Assembly: GCF_004337695.1 (NCBI RefSeq)
Contig: NZ_SJXJ01000009.1
Location: 62,001-126,000, forward strand
Direction of reading: 5' to 3'
Source of the DNA: Tenacibaculum sp. M341
GTDB taxonomy: Bacteria > Bacteroidota > Bacteroidia > Flavobacteriales > Flavobacteriaceae
DNA: 64,000 bases
Shown: positions 55,111-63,683 of the stretch, piece by piece
Numbering within the stretch: position 1 is the stretch's first letter
How the letters are laid out: each line of letters opens with the position of its first letter
The notes under the pieces: model-generated
The model's database searches: none
What the model saw: the letters and a program-made list of their open reading frames with translations, nothing else
Told to the model about the DNA's origin: nothing
Program-made: the position numbers and the translations under genes

Positions 55111-56794
55111 GCTTACATTTTGTATTGTTTTCTAACTCTTTTAAAAACATAGATAAGGTAACATCTTTTGGTAAATCTAATTTTAGTTTAGTTCTGTATC
55201 GTGCTGTTTTAACAGTATTAATACTTACGTTTAATAAACTAGCGGATTGTTTTATAGTTAAACCTTGTTTTACAAGTAAACAGTGAATTATATTCGTTTT
55301 TGATAACGAAGGATAGGTTTCTTTTAAATACGTCATTAAACTATGTTCTTTAAACTTAATTTCACTTAGTTCATCTACTTGTTCTATAGAGTTTTTGATT
55401 ATTGAATCTACAATAGATTGTGTTTCTTTCTGCTCTATTTTTTCTCTTATACTTTGTAATTCTTTTAAATTATTTTCTTGCTTTAATAAATGTATAGATA
55501 AATTCTCCTCGTTAGATTTAACTACCTTATTTAAAAAAGTAATTCTATTTTGAAGCTGAAGTCTAACTCGTGAAAACCTTACTTTGTATGCATACATCAA
55601 AAAAACTAAGAAACTGATAGAAAGAATTAGTACAACTATAAAATACTGTTGATCGTTCAACTTTTGTACATTTTGTTGATTGCTTTGTTTTATTTTGATA
55701 TTCTCATTCTCTACTTTATAGTAATTAGCAAAAACTTTTTTCTCCATATTTCGTAAACTATCAGTTATTAAATCTCTTTTGCTGTAATAGTATAATGAAG
55801 AATCGCTTTGTGCTATTCCTTTATGATATTCTGCTAATTTCTTATAAAGCTCAGGCTGTTCTGTTAAAGGTGAGTCTGTTATTGCTTTTTTAGTTGCATA
55901 TATGGCTTTATTATATTTCTGTTGCTTCCCATAGGCTAGCCCTAAAAACTCATAATAAGTAGCTTCACCATGTGGCCAATACTTTAACATCAAAGCTTGA
56001 TTTATTTTTAGCGAATCAATAGTTTTTTGATAATCATTTTTTAGATAATAGTTATAAGCTTTATAAATTTTGGTATAAGCATAAAAAGCACTGTCATTAT
56101 TTTTAATTGATAAATCAGAAATCTCATTTAATAATATATCACTCGATTTATGATCTCCTTTAAACTGATATGCTAATGCTAAAGTTGATTTTGTTCTTAC
56201 ACGACAGAAATAATCTTTACATTTTACTTCTTTTAATAGCTTATTCATTTCTTTTAAAGCCAAATCGTACTGCTCCATATAAATATAACAATTAGCAATA
56301 CTTGAAATAATTTCATAGGTATCATCTACAGTATCAAAACTTTTTAATTCCAGTACTTTTGTATAGTAGTTCAACGCCAATTGAGGAAATTGAAAGTTAT
56401 AGAGTAAACTAGAACTTAGTTTTTTATAAAATCTACAAGAGAGAGTATCATTCTTGTACTTTTTTTCTGAAGCCTCAAACTTCTTAGCATGGTATAATGT
56501 GCTATCTAAACTTTTATAATCCCATATAATTTCAGAATATGCTTTTACGATGCCTTTATGATATTTTTTTTCTTCAGATTGTTTAAGAAAATCTTTAAAC
56601 AGTAAATAATCATCATAGCTGCCTATAGTTTTAGGCATTAAACTATCTACTACTTCTTCAAGCTTAAAATTATGCTGTGAATAAGTAATATTGGCTAAGA
56701 ATAAAATAATTAAGAGAATACATTTTTTAAGTTCATATAAAGTTTTTACTTTTTTGAGGGGAATTGATAGCCCTTTTAATAATAAGGTACACAT
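55097..56794 (-). CDS. TPR-containing membrane regulator with C-terminal helix-turn-helix
   Basis: The 565-residue protein has an N-terminal hydrophobic segment (about 25-40), probably a signal anchor or cleaved signal, then a periplasmic tetratricopeptide array (about 60-350). One membrane helix covers about 383-403, followed by a coiled coil and a cytoplasmic LuxR-like helix-turn-helix (about 495-560, KQGLTIKQSASLLNVSINTVKTARYRTKLKL). This one-component layout is common in flavobacteria. Its end overlaps the pentapeptide gene by 14 bases on the opposite strand. Its targets are not shown, but the expansin operon lies next to it. Confidence 0.85.
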   Translation of the reverse strand: MCTLLLKGLSIPLKKVKTLYELKKCILLIILFLANITYSQHNFKLEEVVDSLMPKTIGSYDDYLLFKDFLKQSEEKKYHKGIVKAYSEIIWDYKSLDSTLYHAKKFEASEKKYKNDTLSCRFYKKLSSSLLYNFQFPQLALNYYTKVLELKSFDTVDDTYEIISSIANCYIYMEQYDLALKEMNKLLKEVKCKDYFCRVRTKSTLALAYQFKGDHKSSDILLNEISDLSIKNNDSAFYAYTKIYKAYNYYLKNDYQKTIDSLKINQALMLKYWPHGEATYYEFLGLAYGKQQKYNKAIYATKKAITDSPLTEQPELYKKLAEYHKGIAQSDSSLYYYSKRDLITDSLRNMEKKVFANYYKVENENIKIKQSNQQNVQKLNDQQYFIVVLILSISFLVFLMYAYKVRFSRVRLQLQNRITFLNKVVKSNEENLSIHLLKQENNLKELQSIREKIEQKETQSIVDSIIKNSIEQVDELSEIKFKEHSLMTYLKETYPSLSKTNIIHCLLVKQGLTIKQSASLLNVSINTVKTARYRTKLKLDLPKDVTLSMFLKELENNTKCKLTNL

Positions 56795-57106
56795 AATAAA
56801 GAAATAATAGGAGGTGGTTATACATTGTTTTATTTACTTTTTAATAATTTGAAGGGTAAAATTCAATGATACATTATGGTAAAATTGAACAAAGTAATAT
56901 TTAAACGTAAAACCAATTTACACTAATATTCTTTTAGTTTATACTTATCTAATTATAAGAAGAGTAAATAAACGCTGCAAAAAACAATAAAAACTAGTAC
57001 ACAACAAGTTACAAATGTTAAAAATAAAAATACAATGTTAACACCAACAAAAATACAGCCTAATAGTAGGCTGTATATAAATAAAAACACAGATTAAATC
57101 TCAATT
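56795..57106. other. 312-bp intergenic region between the TPR regulator and the expansin gene
   Basis: It contains the expansin-operon terminator on the right and an AT-rich stretch that should hold the regulator's promoter. TATACAT at 56818 and a TTACAAATGTTA near-palindrome (57009-57020) are visible. No gene is supported. Confidence 0.5.
57046..57076 (-). terminator. Terminator of the expansin operon
   Basis: ATACAGCCTA and TAGGCTGTAT form a perfect 10-bp stem with loop ATAG, followed on the minus strand by five T. Confidence 0.88.
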
Positions 57107-58063
57107 TTATTTCTTTATTAAGACTTGCGTTTTATCCCCATTTAAAAACTTTACATAATATTTACCTGAAGGAATAGCTTCTAAATCAATGTTTTTAGAA
57201 TAACCTGACTTAATTTTAGTATTTCCTTTAAGTAATACCCATTTTACAGGCTTTTCTTTATTTAAGTGTACAATATTATTACTTGGGTTAGGAAAAATGG
57301 CTTTGCTTAATTGCTCATTATCTTCATTTGTAAAAGAGCTTCTAACAGTTACTCTTCCTCCAAACTGTTTTCCTGTGTAGAAAACTTTGTTTTCATCTCC
57401 TGAAATATTCACTTTATTTAATACAATAACTTGATTTTTTACAGAAGTTACTCTAAACTGTACAGGATTCACCTTTACACCAGCAGGCTCTAAGAAAAAA
57501 TTATACGGTTGTCTAACCATCGTTTTCCACTTATTATTATTTGCTAAGTATTCTACTTTTTTAACACCACTTTTAGTATCATAAATCTGTACTCCTGTCC
57601 AATAAACTGTAGATCCACTCTTAAATCTAAGTTTCATTTTTTGTTTTTTATTAGGATTGTCTACAAATCTCCATTTAATAGCTTCGGCACCATTAATAGG
57701 ATTCCCTATTTTAGCAAACGCTTCTTGAGTTAAATCTAAGTGTACAGGTAATCTCTTTCTTTGTCCATTAACATTTACTGTAACTTTCTTTTTAGGGCAT
57801 TCAGGACAACGATCTACTACCTGAAGTACAACTTTACCTTTAGGTCCAATTACTTCAACATATGCACCACAAGCATTTGAATTCTTATAATCAACATCGT
57901 TAATTGCACAGTGCATTTTATCTCCTTTTTTCACTAGAATAGAACAATTTCCTCCTGCACCTCCATCTACTCCTCCATAAAAGGTTGCAGCTCCTCCTGT
58001 TCTATATTGTGCATAACTCGAATAACTCAGAAACGTAATTAATATTAGTAGTAAGTTTTTCAT
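57107..58063 (-). CDS. Secreted bacterial expansin (EXLX-like) with T9SS sorting domain
   Basis: The 318-residue protein has a signal peptide (1-18), then an expansin D1 double-psi barrel (about 20-140). GGAATFYGG, CGAYVEVIGPKGKV, VVDRCPEC and HLDLTQEAFAKIG carry the conserved acidic residues. The cellulose-binding-type D2 (CBM63-like, about 145-245) has YWTGVQIYDT and QPYNFF, keeping one Trp and the Tyr of the aromatic platform. IFPNPSNN starts a short T9SS type A tail (about 257-318). Expansins loosen cellulose walls without hydrolysis. T9SS attachment would show it on the cell surface. It is the second gene of an operon with the beta-helix gene. Confidence 0.88.
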   Translation of the reverse strand: MKNLLLILITFLSYSSYAQYRTGGAATFYGGVDGGAGGNCSILVKKGDKMHCAINDVDYKNSNACGAYVEVIGPKGKVVLQVVDRCPECPKKKVTVNVNGQRKRLPVHLDLTQEAFAKIGNPINGAEAIKWRFVDNPNKKQKMKLRFKSGSTVYWTGVQIYDTKSGVKKVEYLANNNKWKTMVRQPYNFFLEPAGVKVNPVQFRVTSVKNQVIVLNKVNISGDENKVFYTGKQFGGRVTVRSSFTNEDNEQLSKAIFPNPSNNIVHLNKEKPVKWVLLKGNTKIKSGYSKNIDLEAIPSGKYYVKFLNGDKTQVLIKK

Positions 58064-58116
58064 AATAAATAGTTATTAAATTAAGAGGAGATTTTAATAA
58101 TCTCCCCTCTATATTT

Positions 58117-60177
58117 TTATTTTTTGATAAATCTTTTAAACAAACGTCCGTTTACATAAACAGTATATAATTGTCCTGATGTTAGAGAAGAAACATCTAA
58201 ACTTACACTATTACTTTTTGATGAATTATTTAAAGTTAAAGAAGCTTCTTGTGATAAACCTTTCTTAACTACTATTAATCCATTAATATGTGTTCCCTCT
58301 AACGTAATAATATCAGCTGCTGGATTAGGAAATAAATTATCTTTAGAAATTTCTTTAGATGAATTTTCTACAATTATTGCTGATTTAGCTGCTAATGAAC
58401 TTCTACTTGATGATCTAGTATAATTTACAGCTTGAATTGTTTTTCTTGCTTTAGCATAATATTTAGATACACTACCAATTCTTAATTTTGGATCAACATT
58501 TCTAGCACCAGTTTTACTTACTGGCATTAAGTTTTCTCTACTATTATTATAGTTTTTTACAAAATAAATGTTATTACCCGAACCTGATTTGTTAAATCTG
58601 GTAAAAGGTGATTTTGCTACTCCAACTAATGGACTGTTTCCACCGACACCATAAAAAATAGAATTTTTCAAAACAACTCTGTTTGCAGATGGAGCATTCC
58701 AACCCGCTATTTCAGATCCTATTTTAGTATCTAACTCTTTACCATTAGATCTATTATTATAAAAAATACAACCATCAATAGTACTATTACCTTTCACTGT
58801 TTGTAACCATAAAGCAGATTTATCAAAGTTTGAATATTTATCTTTATAAAACTTAGTATTAGCAAAAGTTACATTCTTAAAATCGAAATTATTAATCATT
58901 CTAACATTAGCTTGTCCTACTTCATTTCCATCAAACACAGTATTTGTCATTTTCATCTTTGCTGTTCCTGATCCTGCATGAAAAACCATAGTAGATAATA
59001 CTCCTCCTCTATCTTGAAACCTATTAAAAGGCTCGCCTTTAAACTTATAGTAACCGTTATTTTTAAAAATACAGTTATCTATGTTTAATGTTAAAGCTGG
59101 TTTTGGTTTTCCTGCTACAGGCAGTCCAAAAACTTCCACTGTAGTTACTTTAGTGTTCGCCATGTTTCCTACAAAAGAAGTACCATGAATTTGTACCGTT
59201 TTAATTGTTCTATCAACTCTAAGCGCTCCACCACCTTCTTTTACATAAAATTTTCTAGTACCATATGCTCTTGAATCTTTATAACCTGTAGAAATATTAC
59301 CTTCAAACAAGCTATTTACTATAGTTAAACTATTAATACTAGTACCTCCAATTGCTCCACCAGTAAAGCCTTCATTACCTCTAAAATAACAATTGAAAAT
59401 TTCTCCATTACTAAAATTCTCTAAACGAATAGCACCGCCTCCGTAATTCTCTCCACCTCCATCACCAGGAGTATCCATTCCTTTAGAATAAACCACTTTA
59501 TTATCTAAAAAACTACAATCATGGGCTCTAACAGAAGCTTTACCTTTAACCAATATGGCGCCACCACCACTACCTTCTCTATCTCTAAATTCAGTAGCAG
59601 AGACTAAGTTTTTACTAAATCTTGCATTTTTAAAAGTTGCACCTTGAATAATTAACCTAACATTATTCTCTAATTTGAAAACAGTGGTTCTATTCTGACC
59701 ATCAAATGTAATTCCATCAGCAAAAATTACAACAGTTCTATCATGAAAATTTCCTCCACCTTTAAATTGTCGTGGTAACGTAATTAGAGAGTTAATTTTT
59801 ATAACACCTTTGTTTTTAAATGTTATCGCTCCTCCATTCCCTAAACAATTACTACAATCTTTATTAGGAGCAGTTAATAAACGTTTGATAGCATTTTGAA
59901 GCGAAGCTTGATTACGATCTACAGCAATCCTATCAACATTTACTAAATCAGCTCCTGTAATCTTTCTAGGGATTACTGCTGGTTTACTCGGATTACTACC
60001 AAATGCAGTCCATAAACGATTTGCTGCATTAATTTCTTTAGCACCAAAGTCATCTATTGACTTTGTTCTATCTTTTTCATTAATCGATTTTTCTTTTTCA
60101 TAATTACTAGCTCCTATACTAAGAGCACTAGTAAAAAGTAACATTAAAATAGCACTTTTAAAATTGACTTTTTTCAT
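58117..60177 (-). CDS. Secreted right-handed beta-helix protein with T9SS sorting domain
   Basis: The 686-residue protein has a signal peptide (about 1-23). A region with DCSNCLGNGGAITF leads into a long array of beta-helix rungs (about 130-520), with repeats such as SFLDN, YFRGNEG, LFEGN and VFDGNE. These recall polymorphic outer-membrane protein and polysaccharide-lyase beta-helices. A T9SS type A tail (LFPNPAADI, about 615-686) ends it. Catalytic residues of a pectate-lyase type are not obvious, so it may be a lyase, an adhesin or a glycan-binding protein. It is 53 bases upstream of the expansin gene and probably co-transcribed. Confidence 0.85.
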   Translation of the reverse strand: MKKVNFKSAILMLLFTSALSIGASNYEKEKSINEKDRTKSIDDFGAKEINAANRLWTAFGSNPSKPAVIPRKITGADLVNVDRIAVDRNQASLQNAIKRLLTAPNKDCSNCLGNGGAITFKNKGVIKINSLITLPRQFKGGGNFHDRTVVIFADGITFDGQNRTTVFKLENNVRLIIQGATFKNARFSKNLVSATEFRDREGSGGGAILVKGKASVRAHDCSFLDNKVVYSKGMDTPGDGGGENYGGGAIRLENFSNGEIFNCYFRGNEGFTGGAIGGTSINSLTIVNSLFEGNISTGYKDSRAYGTRKFYVKEGGGALRVDRTIKTVQIHGTSFVGNMANTKVTTVEVFGLPVAGKPKPALTLNIDNCIFKNNGYYKFKGEPFNRFQDRGGVLSTMVFHAGSGTAKMKMTNTVFDGNEVGQANVRMINNFDFKNVTFANTKFYKDKYSNFDKSALWLQTVKGNSTIDGCIFYNNRSNGKELDTKIGSEIAGWNAPSANRVVLKNSIFYGVGGNSPLVGVAKSPFTRFNKSGSGNNIYFVKNYNNSRENLMPVSKTGARNVDPKLRIGSVSKYYAKARKTIQAVNYTRSSSRSSLAAKSAIIVENSSKEISKDNLFPNPAADIITLEGTHINGLIVVKKGLSQEASLTLNNSSKSNSVSLDVSSLTSGQLYTVYVNGRLFKRFIKK

Positions 60178-60251
60178 GATTAAATAATTTTGATTAATTA
60201 AGTTTTCAGTTTCAAAACTATATCATAGTAAAAGTCTAACATTACAGATTA

Positions 60252-60373
60252 AGTGTACATAAAGTAGTCATTTGTAGTGCAAAAAGTATACATCAGTATA
60301 AGTAAATAAAAACCAAACATTTAAATACTATAACATTTCTTTAATTCATGATAATGTATACCTAATGTACACT
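60252..60373. promoter_or_regulatory. Four RGTRTACAT sites upstream of the beta-helix/expansin operon
   Basis: AGTGTACAT (60252) and AGTATACAT (60285) on the plus strand, and their reverse forms ATGTATACC (60354) and ATGTACACT (60365). Starts are 33 and 11 bases apart within each pair, so each pair is on one face of the helix. They could be operator sites or a nested RNA stem. Confidence 0.5.
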
Positions 60374-60445
60374 CATATTTTTATATATTAATCAGACAAT
60401 AATAAACTAGACAAAATTTTTAGAGTGGCATACTTTATAAAAACA

Positions 60446-60478
60446 AAAAACCGAGTACATTTTGTACTCGGTTTTTTA
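60446..60478 (-). terminator. Terminator of the PPIase-MoxR operon
   Basis: AAAACCGAGTAC and GTACTCGGTTTT pair around an ATTTT loop, with A and T runs on both sides. Confidence 0.9.
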
Positions 60479-60500
60479 TAAAATTGTATGTTTAATTACT

Positions 60501-61454
60501 TTAAAACAAAGATGTAATTATTTCTTTTAGAGTAATACCTTCAGCTTCTGCTTTATAATTTTTCACTATTCTATGAGATAAAATAGGAATTGCTATCGCT
60601 TGAACATCTTCAATATCTGGTGAATATTTTCCATTTACAGCAGCATGCGCTTTTGCTGCTAAAATTAAGTTTTGTGAAGCCCTTGGTCCAGCTCCCCAAT
60701 CAATATATTTTTTAACTAAATCAGCAGCATATTCTGAATTTGGCCTAGTTTTACTAACTAAAGATACAGCATACTCAATAACATTATCGTTAACAGGTAT
60801 TTTACGTATTAATTTTTGAATTTCTACGATTTCCTCTGCACTGAATAATGAATTTACTTTATTTTCAATATTACTTGTAGTACTTTTTACAACTTGTACT
60901 TCTTCCTCAAAACTTGGGTAATCTAAATAAATAGAAAACATAAATCTATCTAACTGAGCTTCTGGTAAAGGATAAGTTCCTTCTTGTTCAATTGGGTTTT
61001 GAGTTGCTAATACAAAAAAAGGTAAATCAAGTTTATAATGATTTCCTGCAATTGTTACCGATCTTTCTTGCATTGCTTCTAATAAAGCTGCTTGAGTTTT
61101 TGGCGGAGTTCTGTTAATTTCATCAGCCAAAATAATGTTTGAAAAAATCGGACCTTTAATAAATTTAAATTTACGTGTCTCGTCTAAGATTTCACTACCT
61201 AGTATATCAGAAGGCATTAAATCGGGGGTGAATTGTATTCTATTAAACTTTAAACCTAAAGCATTAGAAATTGTATTTACTAACAAGGTTTTAGCCAATC
61301 CAGGAACTCCAACTAATAAGGAATGTCCACCACAAAAAATAGACAATAGAGTAAAATTAACGGCCTCTTGTTGACCGATAATTACTTTACCTATTTCTTG
61401 TTGTAATTGAGAATACTTTTTTACTAAGTTGTTAACTGCTGTAACGTCTGACAT
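60501..61454 (-). CDS. MoxR-family AAA+ ATPase
   Basis: With the ATG at 61454 the protein has 317 residues and its stop-start overlaps the upstream gene by one base (TAATG); the in-frame ATG at 61493 would lie inside that gene. Walker A GVPGLAKT is at 49-56, Walker B ILADEINRTPPKTQAALLEAM at about 112 and the sensor ATQNPIEQEGTYPLPEAQLDRF at about 168. MoxR ATPases usually act as chaperones with VWA-domain partners, which are not in the window. It is the last gene of the peptidyl-prolyl isomerase operon. Confidence 0.93.
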   Translation of the reverse strand: MSDVTAVNNLVKKYSQLQQEIGKVIIGQQEAVNFTLLSIFCGGHSLLVGVPGLAKTLLVNTISNALGLKFNRIQFTPDLMPSDILGSEILDETRKFKFIKGPIFSNIILADEINRTPPKTQAALLEAMQERSVTIAGNHYKLDLPFFVLATQNPIEQEGTYPLPEAQLDRFMFSIYLDYPSFEEEVQVVKSTTSNIENKVNSLFSAEEIVEIQKLIRKIPVNDNVIEYAVSLVSKTRPNSEYAADLVKKYIDWGAGPRASQNLILAAKAHAAVNGKYSPDIEDVQAIAIPILSHRIVKNYKAEAEGITLKEIITSLF

Positions 61455-62812
61455 TATTGATTTTCTTTTTTCCAATTCGCTTTGAAAGAACATTTCTTAT
61501 GGTCGTCTCCAAGCTTAATGTATGTTTCTTGTATTTTTTCTTTCGACCATTTTGCAACTGTTTCTTCTTTCTTTTTTGCTAAAGCTAATTGTTGAATTCT
61601 TACGTAATCTGACACTAAATCAGCAGTGTGAGTATTTGTTCTGTTTCTCATTATGATTAACTTGTACATTTTCTCTCCTCCTCTAGTTTCATCATAAAAC
61701 ACATCAGAGTATTCTCCTTTTTGTAATTCGTTAATTCTACCGTATAAAGCAGGATCCATTCTTGTTAAATCAAAAGCACTTTCTCCTGTGTATGGATTTA
61801 CAATAATACCTCCGTTATTTTTTGTGTCTTTATCTTCTGAATGTTTTTTTACGGCTTCATTAAACGTAATTTTTCCGTCAATTAAGTCTTTCTTTAAATT
61901 TTCTAACTCTTCTTTTGTTTCTTTTAATTTTTCGTCAGTAATTTCTGGCTGAATTAAAACATGAGAAACCTCACGAGCTTGACCTTTAATTTTATTTAAT
62001 AAGATAATATGATATCCAAAATCTGTTTTAAATGGTTCAGATATTTGTCCCTCATCTAAAGAAAAGGCAACTTCCTTAAACTCTTTAATGAAAGGCGTGT
62101 CTTTAGTAATTGGTCCTAAGAAACCACCATTTTGAGCTACAGAAGGATCATCCGAATTTATAATTGCTTTTAACTTAAAACTTGCTCCACCTTCAACTTC
62201 TTCCTTGATTTTATTTAGTTTTGCTACTACATTTTCGTTCTCTTCTTTAGTAGACTCTGCGTGCATTACTATTTGAGCTAATTCAACTTCTGCAGGAAAC
62301 TCAGGTAATTCATTTTTTTCCTTTAATCCGTTAAAATACAAACGAACTTCTTCTGGAGTTACATCAACACTTTCTGTTATTTTTTGCTGCTCTCTTTCAA
62401 TTAAAAGATTTTCTTTTTGAACTTTAAAAAGTTCTTTCTTTAAATCTTCCATATCATTGAAACCATACACTTCTAATATTTTATCTTTAGATCCGTACTC
62501 TCTTTCGAAAAATTGAATTGTTTGATTTACTTTTCCATCAACTTCAGCCTGACTAACAGTAACACTGTCAATGACTGCATGGTGAGCTAGTAATTTTTGT
62601 TGCATTAACTCCTCTAACATTTCACAATCAGAAATAGTAACCTTTCCTTCGCTACGTTCTTTTATTTCTAATTTGAATTTATCAATATCAGAGTCTAATA
62701 CTATGTTTTTTCCTACTACTACTGCTACTCCATCAATTTTGTTTTCTTGGGCTATACCTGAAATAGATAATAATCCAAAAACTATAGACAAACTAATATT
62801 CTTTAAATTCAT
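61454..62812 (-). CDS. Periplasmic peptidyl-prolyl isomerase, SurA-like
   Basis: The protein has about 452 residues from the ATG at 62812 (MNLKNISLS), which gives a clean signal peptide ending GIAQ; two further starts at 62830 and 62827 would overlap more of the upstream gene. A SurA-type N-terminal domain (about 25-160) is followed by two parvulin domains: AELAQIVMHAES to FGYHIILLNKI and VSHVLIQPEIT to MYKLIIMRNR. It probably chaperones outer-membrane proteins. Its start lies inside the end of the upstream PpiC-like gene. Confidence 0.9.
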   Translation of the reverse strand: MNLKNISLSIVFGLLSISGIAQENKIDGVAVVVGKNIVLDSDIDKFKLEIKERSEGKVTISDCEMLEELMQQKLLAHHAVIDSVTVSQAEVDGKVNQTIQFFEREYGSKDKILEVYGFNDMEDLKKELFKVQKENLLIEREQQKITESVDVTPEEVRLYFNGLKEKNELPEFPAEVELAQIVMHAESTKEENENVVAKLNKIKEEVEGGASFKLKAIINSDDPSVAQNGGFLGPITKDTPFIKEFKEVAFSLDEGQISEPFKTDFGYHIILLNKIKGQAREVSHVLIQPEITDEKLKETKEELENLKKDLIDGKITFNEAVKKHSEDKDTKNNGGIIVNPYTGESAFDLTRMDPALYGRINELQKGEYSDVFYDETRGGEKMYKLIIMRNRTNTHTADLVSDYVRIQQLALAKKKEETVAKWSKEKIQETYIKLGDDHKKCSFKANWKKENQ

Positions 62813-63665
62813 TGTTTTTAATTGCATCATTAATCAACGTTTTTTCGATCTCTTTTACTAATTCTATTTTACGTTTATGTAATATAAGTTGTTTAATATT
62901 GTTTTTGATATAACTTAAAGGAGCTACATCATTTCTTTTTAAAACATTATTCACAGCGACCAAATATACTCCTAAAGAATCTTCTTTTTGAATGAATTTT
63001 GATTTTTTTAACAATTTTTCTTTAGAATAATACCTGAATGGAGGAATTTTTAATAAAAACTTATCATATGTAACCCAAGTAGAATCTCTTAAACTGTAAT
63101 CTTTAAAGTTTATGGTTAAATATTCTAAAGCTTCTAAATCTTCTTCTTCATCAGATTTAAATTTTTCAATAGCTTCTTTTTTATCTAAAAAATCTTTGCC
63201 AAAATAAATAAACTTCATTTGAAGTAACTCTTCATTCAATCTAAAATTATCTTTATTCTTGGTGTAGTAATCTTTAATTTCTTGTTCTGAAATTAGAGTA
63301 TCCAATTGTTGATTTATTAGGTTCTCTTTATAACCATTAATGTATAAGCTTTCTTTGTAGTTTTTTACTAATAAATCTATTCTGTTGCTATTTACCAAAG
63401 AAATATTCTTTTCAGCTTTTAGCAGTAAAAGTTGCTTTTTTGCCCAAGAATTAATGAAGCTTTTAACCAAAATAATACTATCCTTTCTTGGTATTTTTTT
63501 TGGAACGACATCTTTTAAATCTGATAAATATAAATGAACATCACCTACAGAAGCTATAATAGGCTCATCTCTTACTACTGTATCTTTCTTTTTTAAAAAA
63601 CTAATTTTATCACAAGAAACGAATAGTAAAACAAATACAGTTATGTAGGTGATGTTATATTTCAC
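62793..63665 (-). CDS. Periplasmic lipoprotein, SurA/PpiC-like without clear parvulin motif
   Basis: The 290-residue protein has a lipoprotein signal ending LFVSC (Cys18). A SurA-N-like helical region with VGDVHLYLSDLKDVVP (about 40-55) follows, then KDYYTKNKDNFRLNEELLQMKFIYF, typical of peptidyl-prolyl isomerase family starts. The core parvulin sequence is weak, so it may be a chaperone without isomerase activity. It lies between two isomerase genes in one operon, 18 bases after the first and overlapping the second by 20 bases. Confidence 0.75.
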   Translation of the reverse strand: MKYNITYITVFVLLFVSCDKISFLKKKDTVVRDEPIIASVGDVHLYLSDLKDVVPKKIPRKDSIILVKSFINSWAKKQLLLLKAEKNISLVNSNRIDLLVKNYKESLYINGYKENLINQQLDTLISEQEIKDYYTKNKDNFRLNEELLQMKFIYFGKDFLDKKEAIEKFKSDEEEDLEALEYLTINFKDYSLRDSTWVTYDKFLLKIPPFRYYSKEKLLKKSKFIQKEDSLGVYLVAVNNVLKRNDVAPLSYIKNNIKQLILHKRKIELVKEIEKTLINDAIKNNEFKEY

Positions 63666-63683
63666 GAAAACTATTTGATTTGT

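Larger units (their letters stand above)
60178..60500. other. 323-bp regulatory intergenic region upstream of the beta-helix/expansin operon
   Basis: It holds the MoxR-operon terminator at its right end, four RGTRTACAT sites and a possible -7 box TAGTTTTG (60220-60213, minus strand) without a clear -33 TTG. No coding sequence is supported. Confidence 0.6.
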
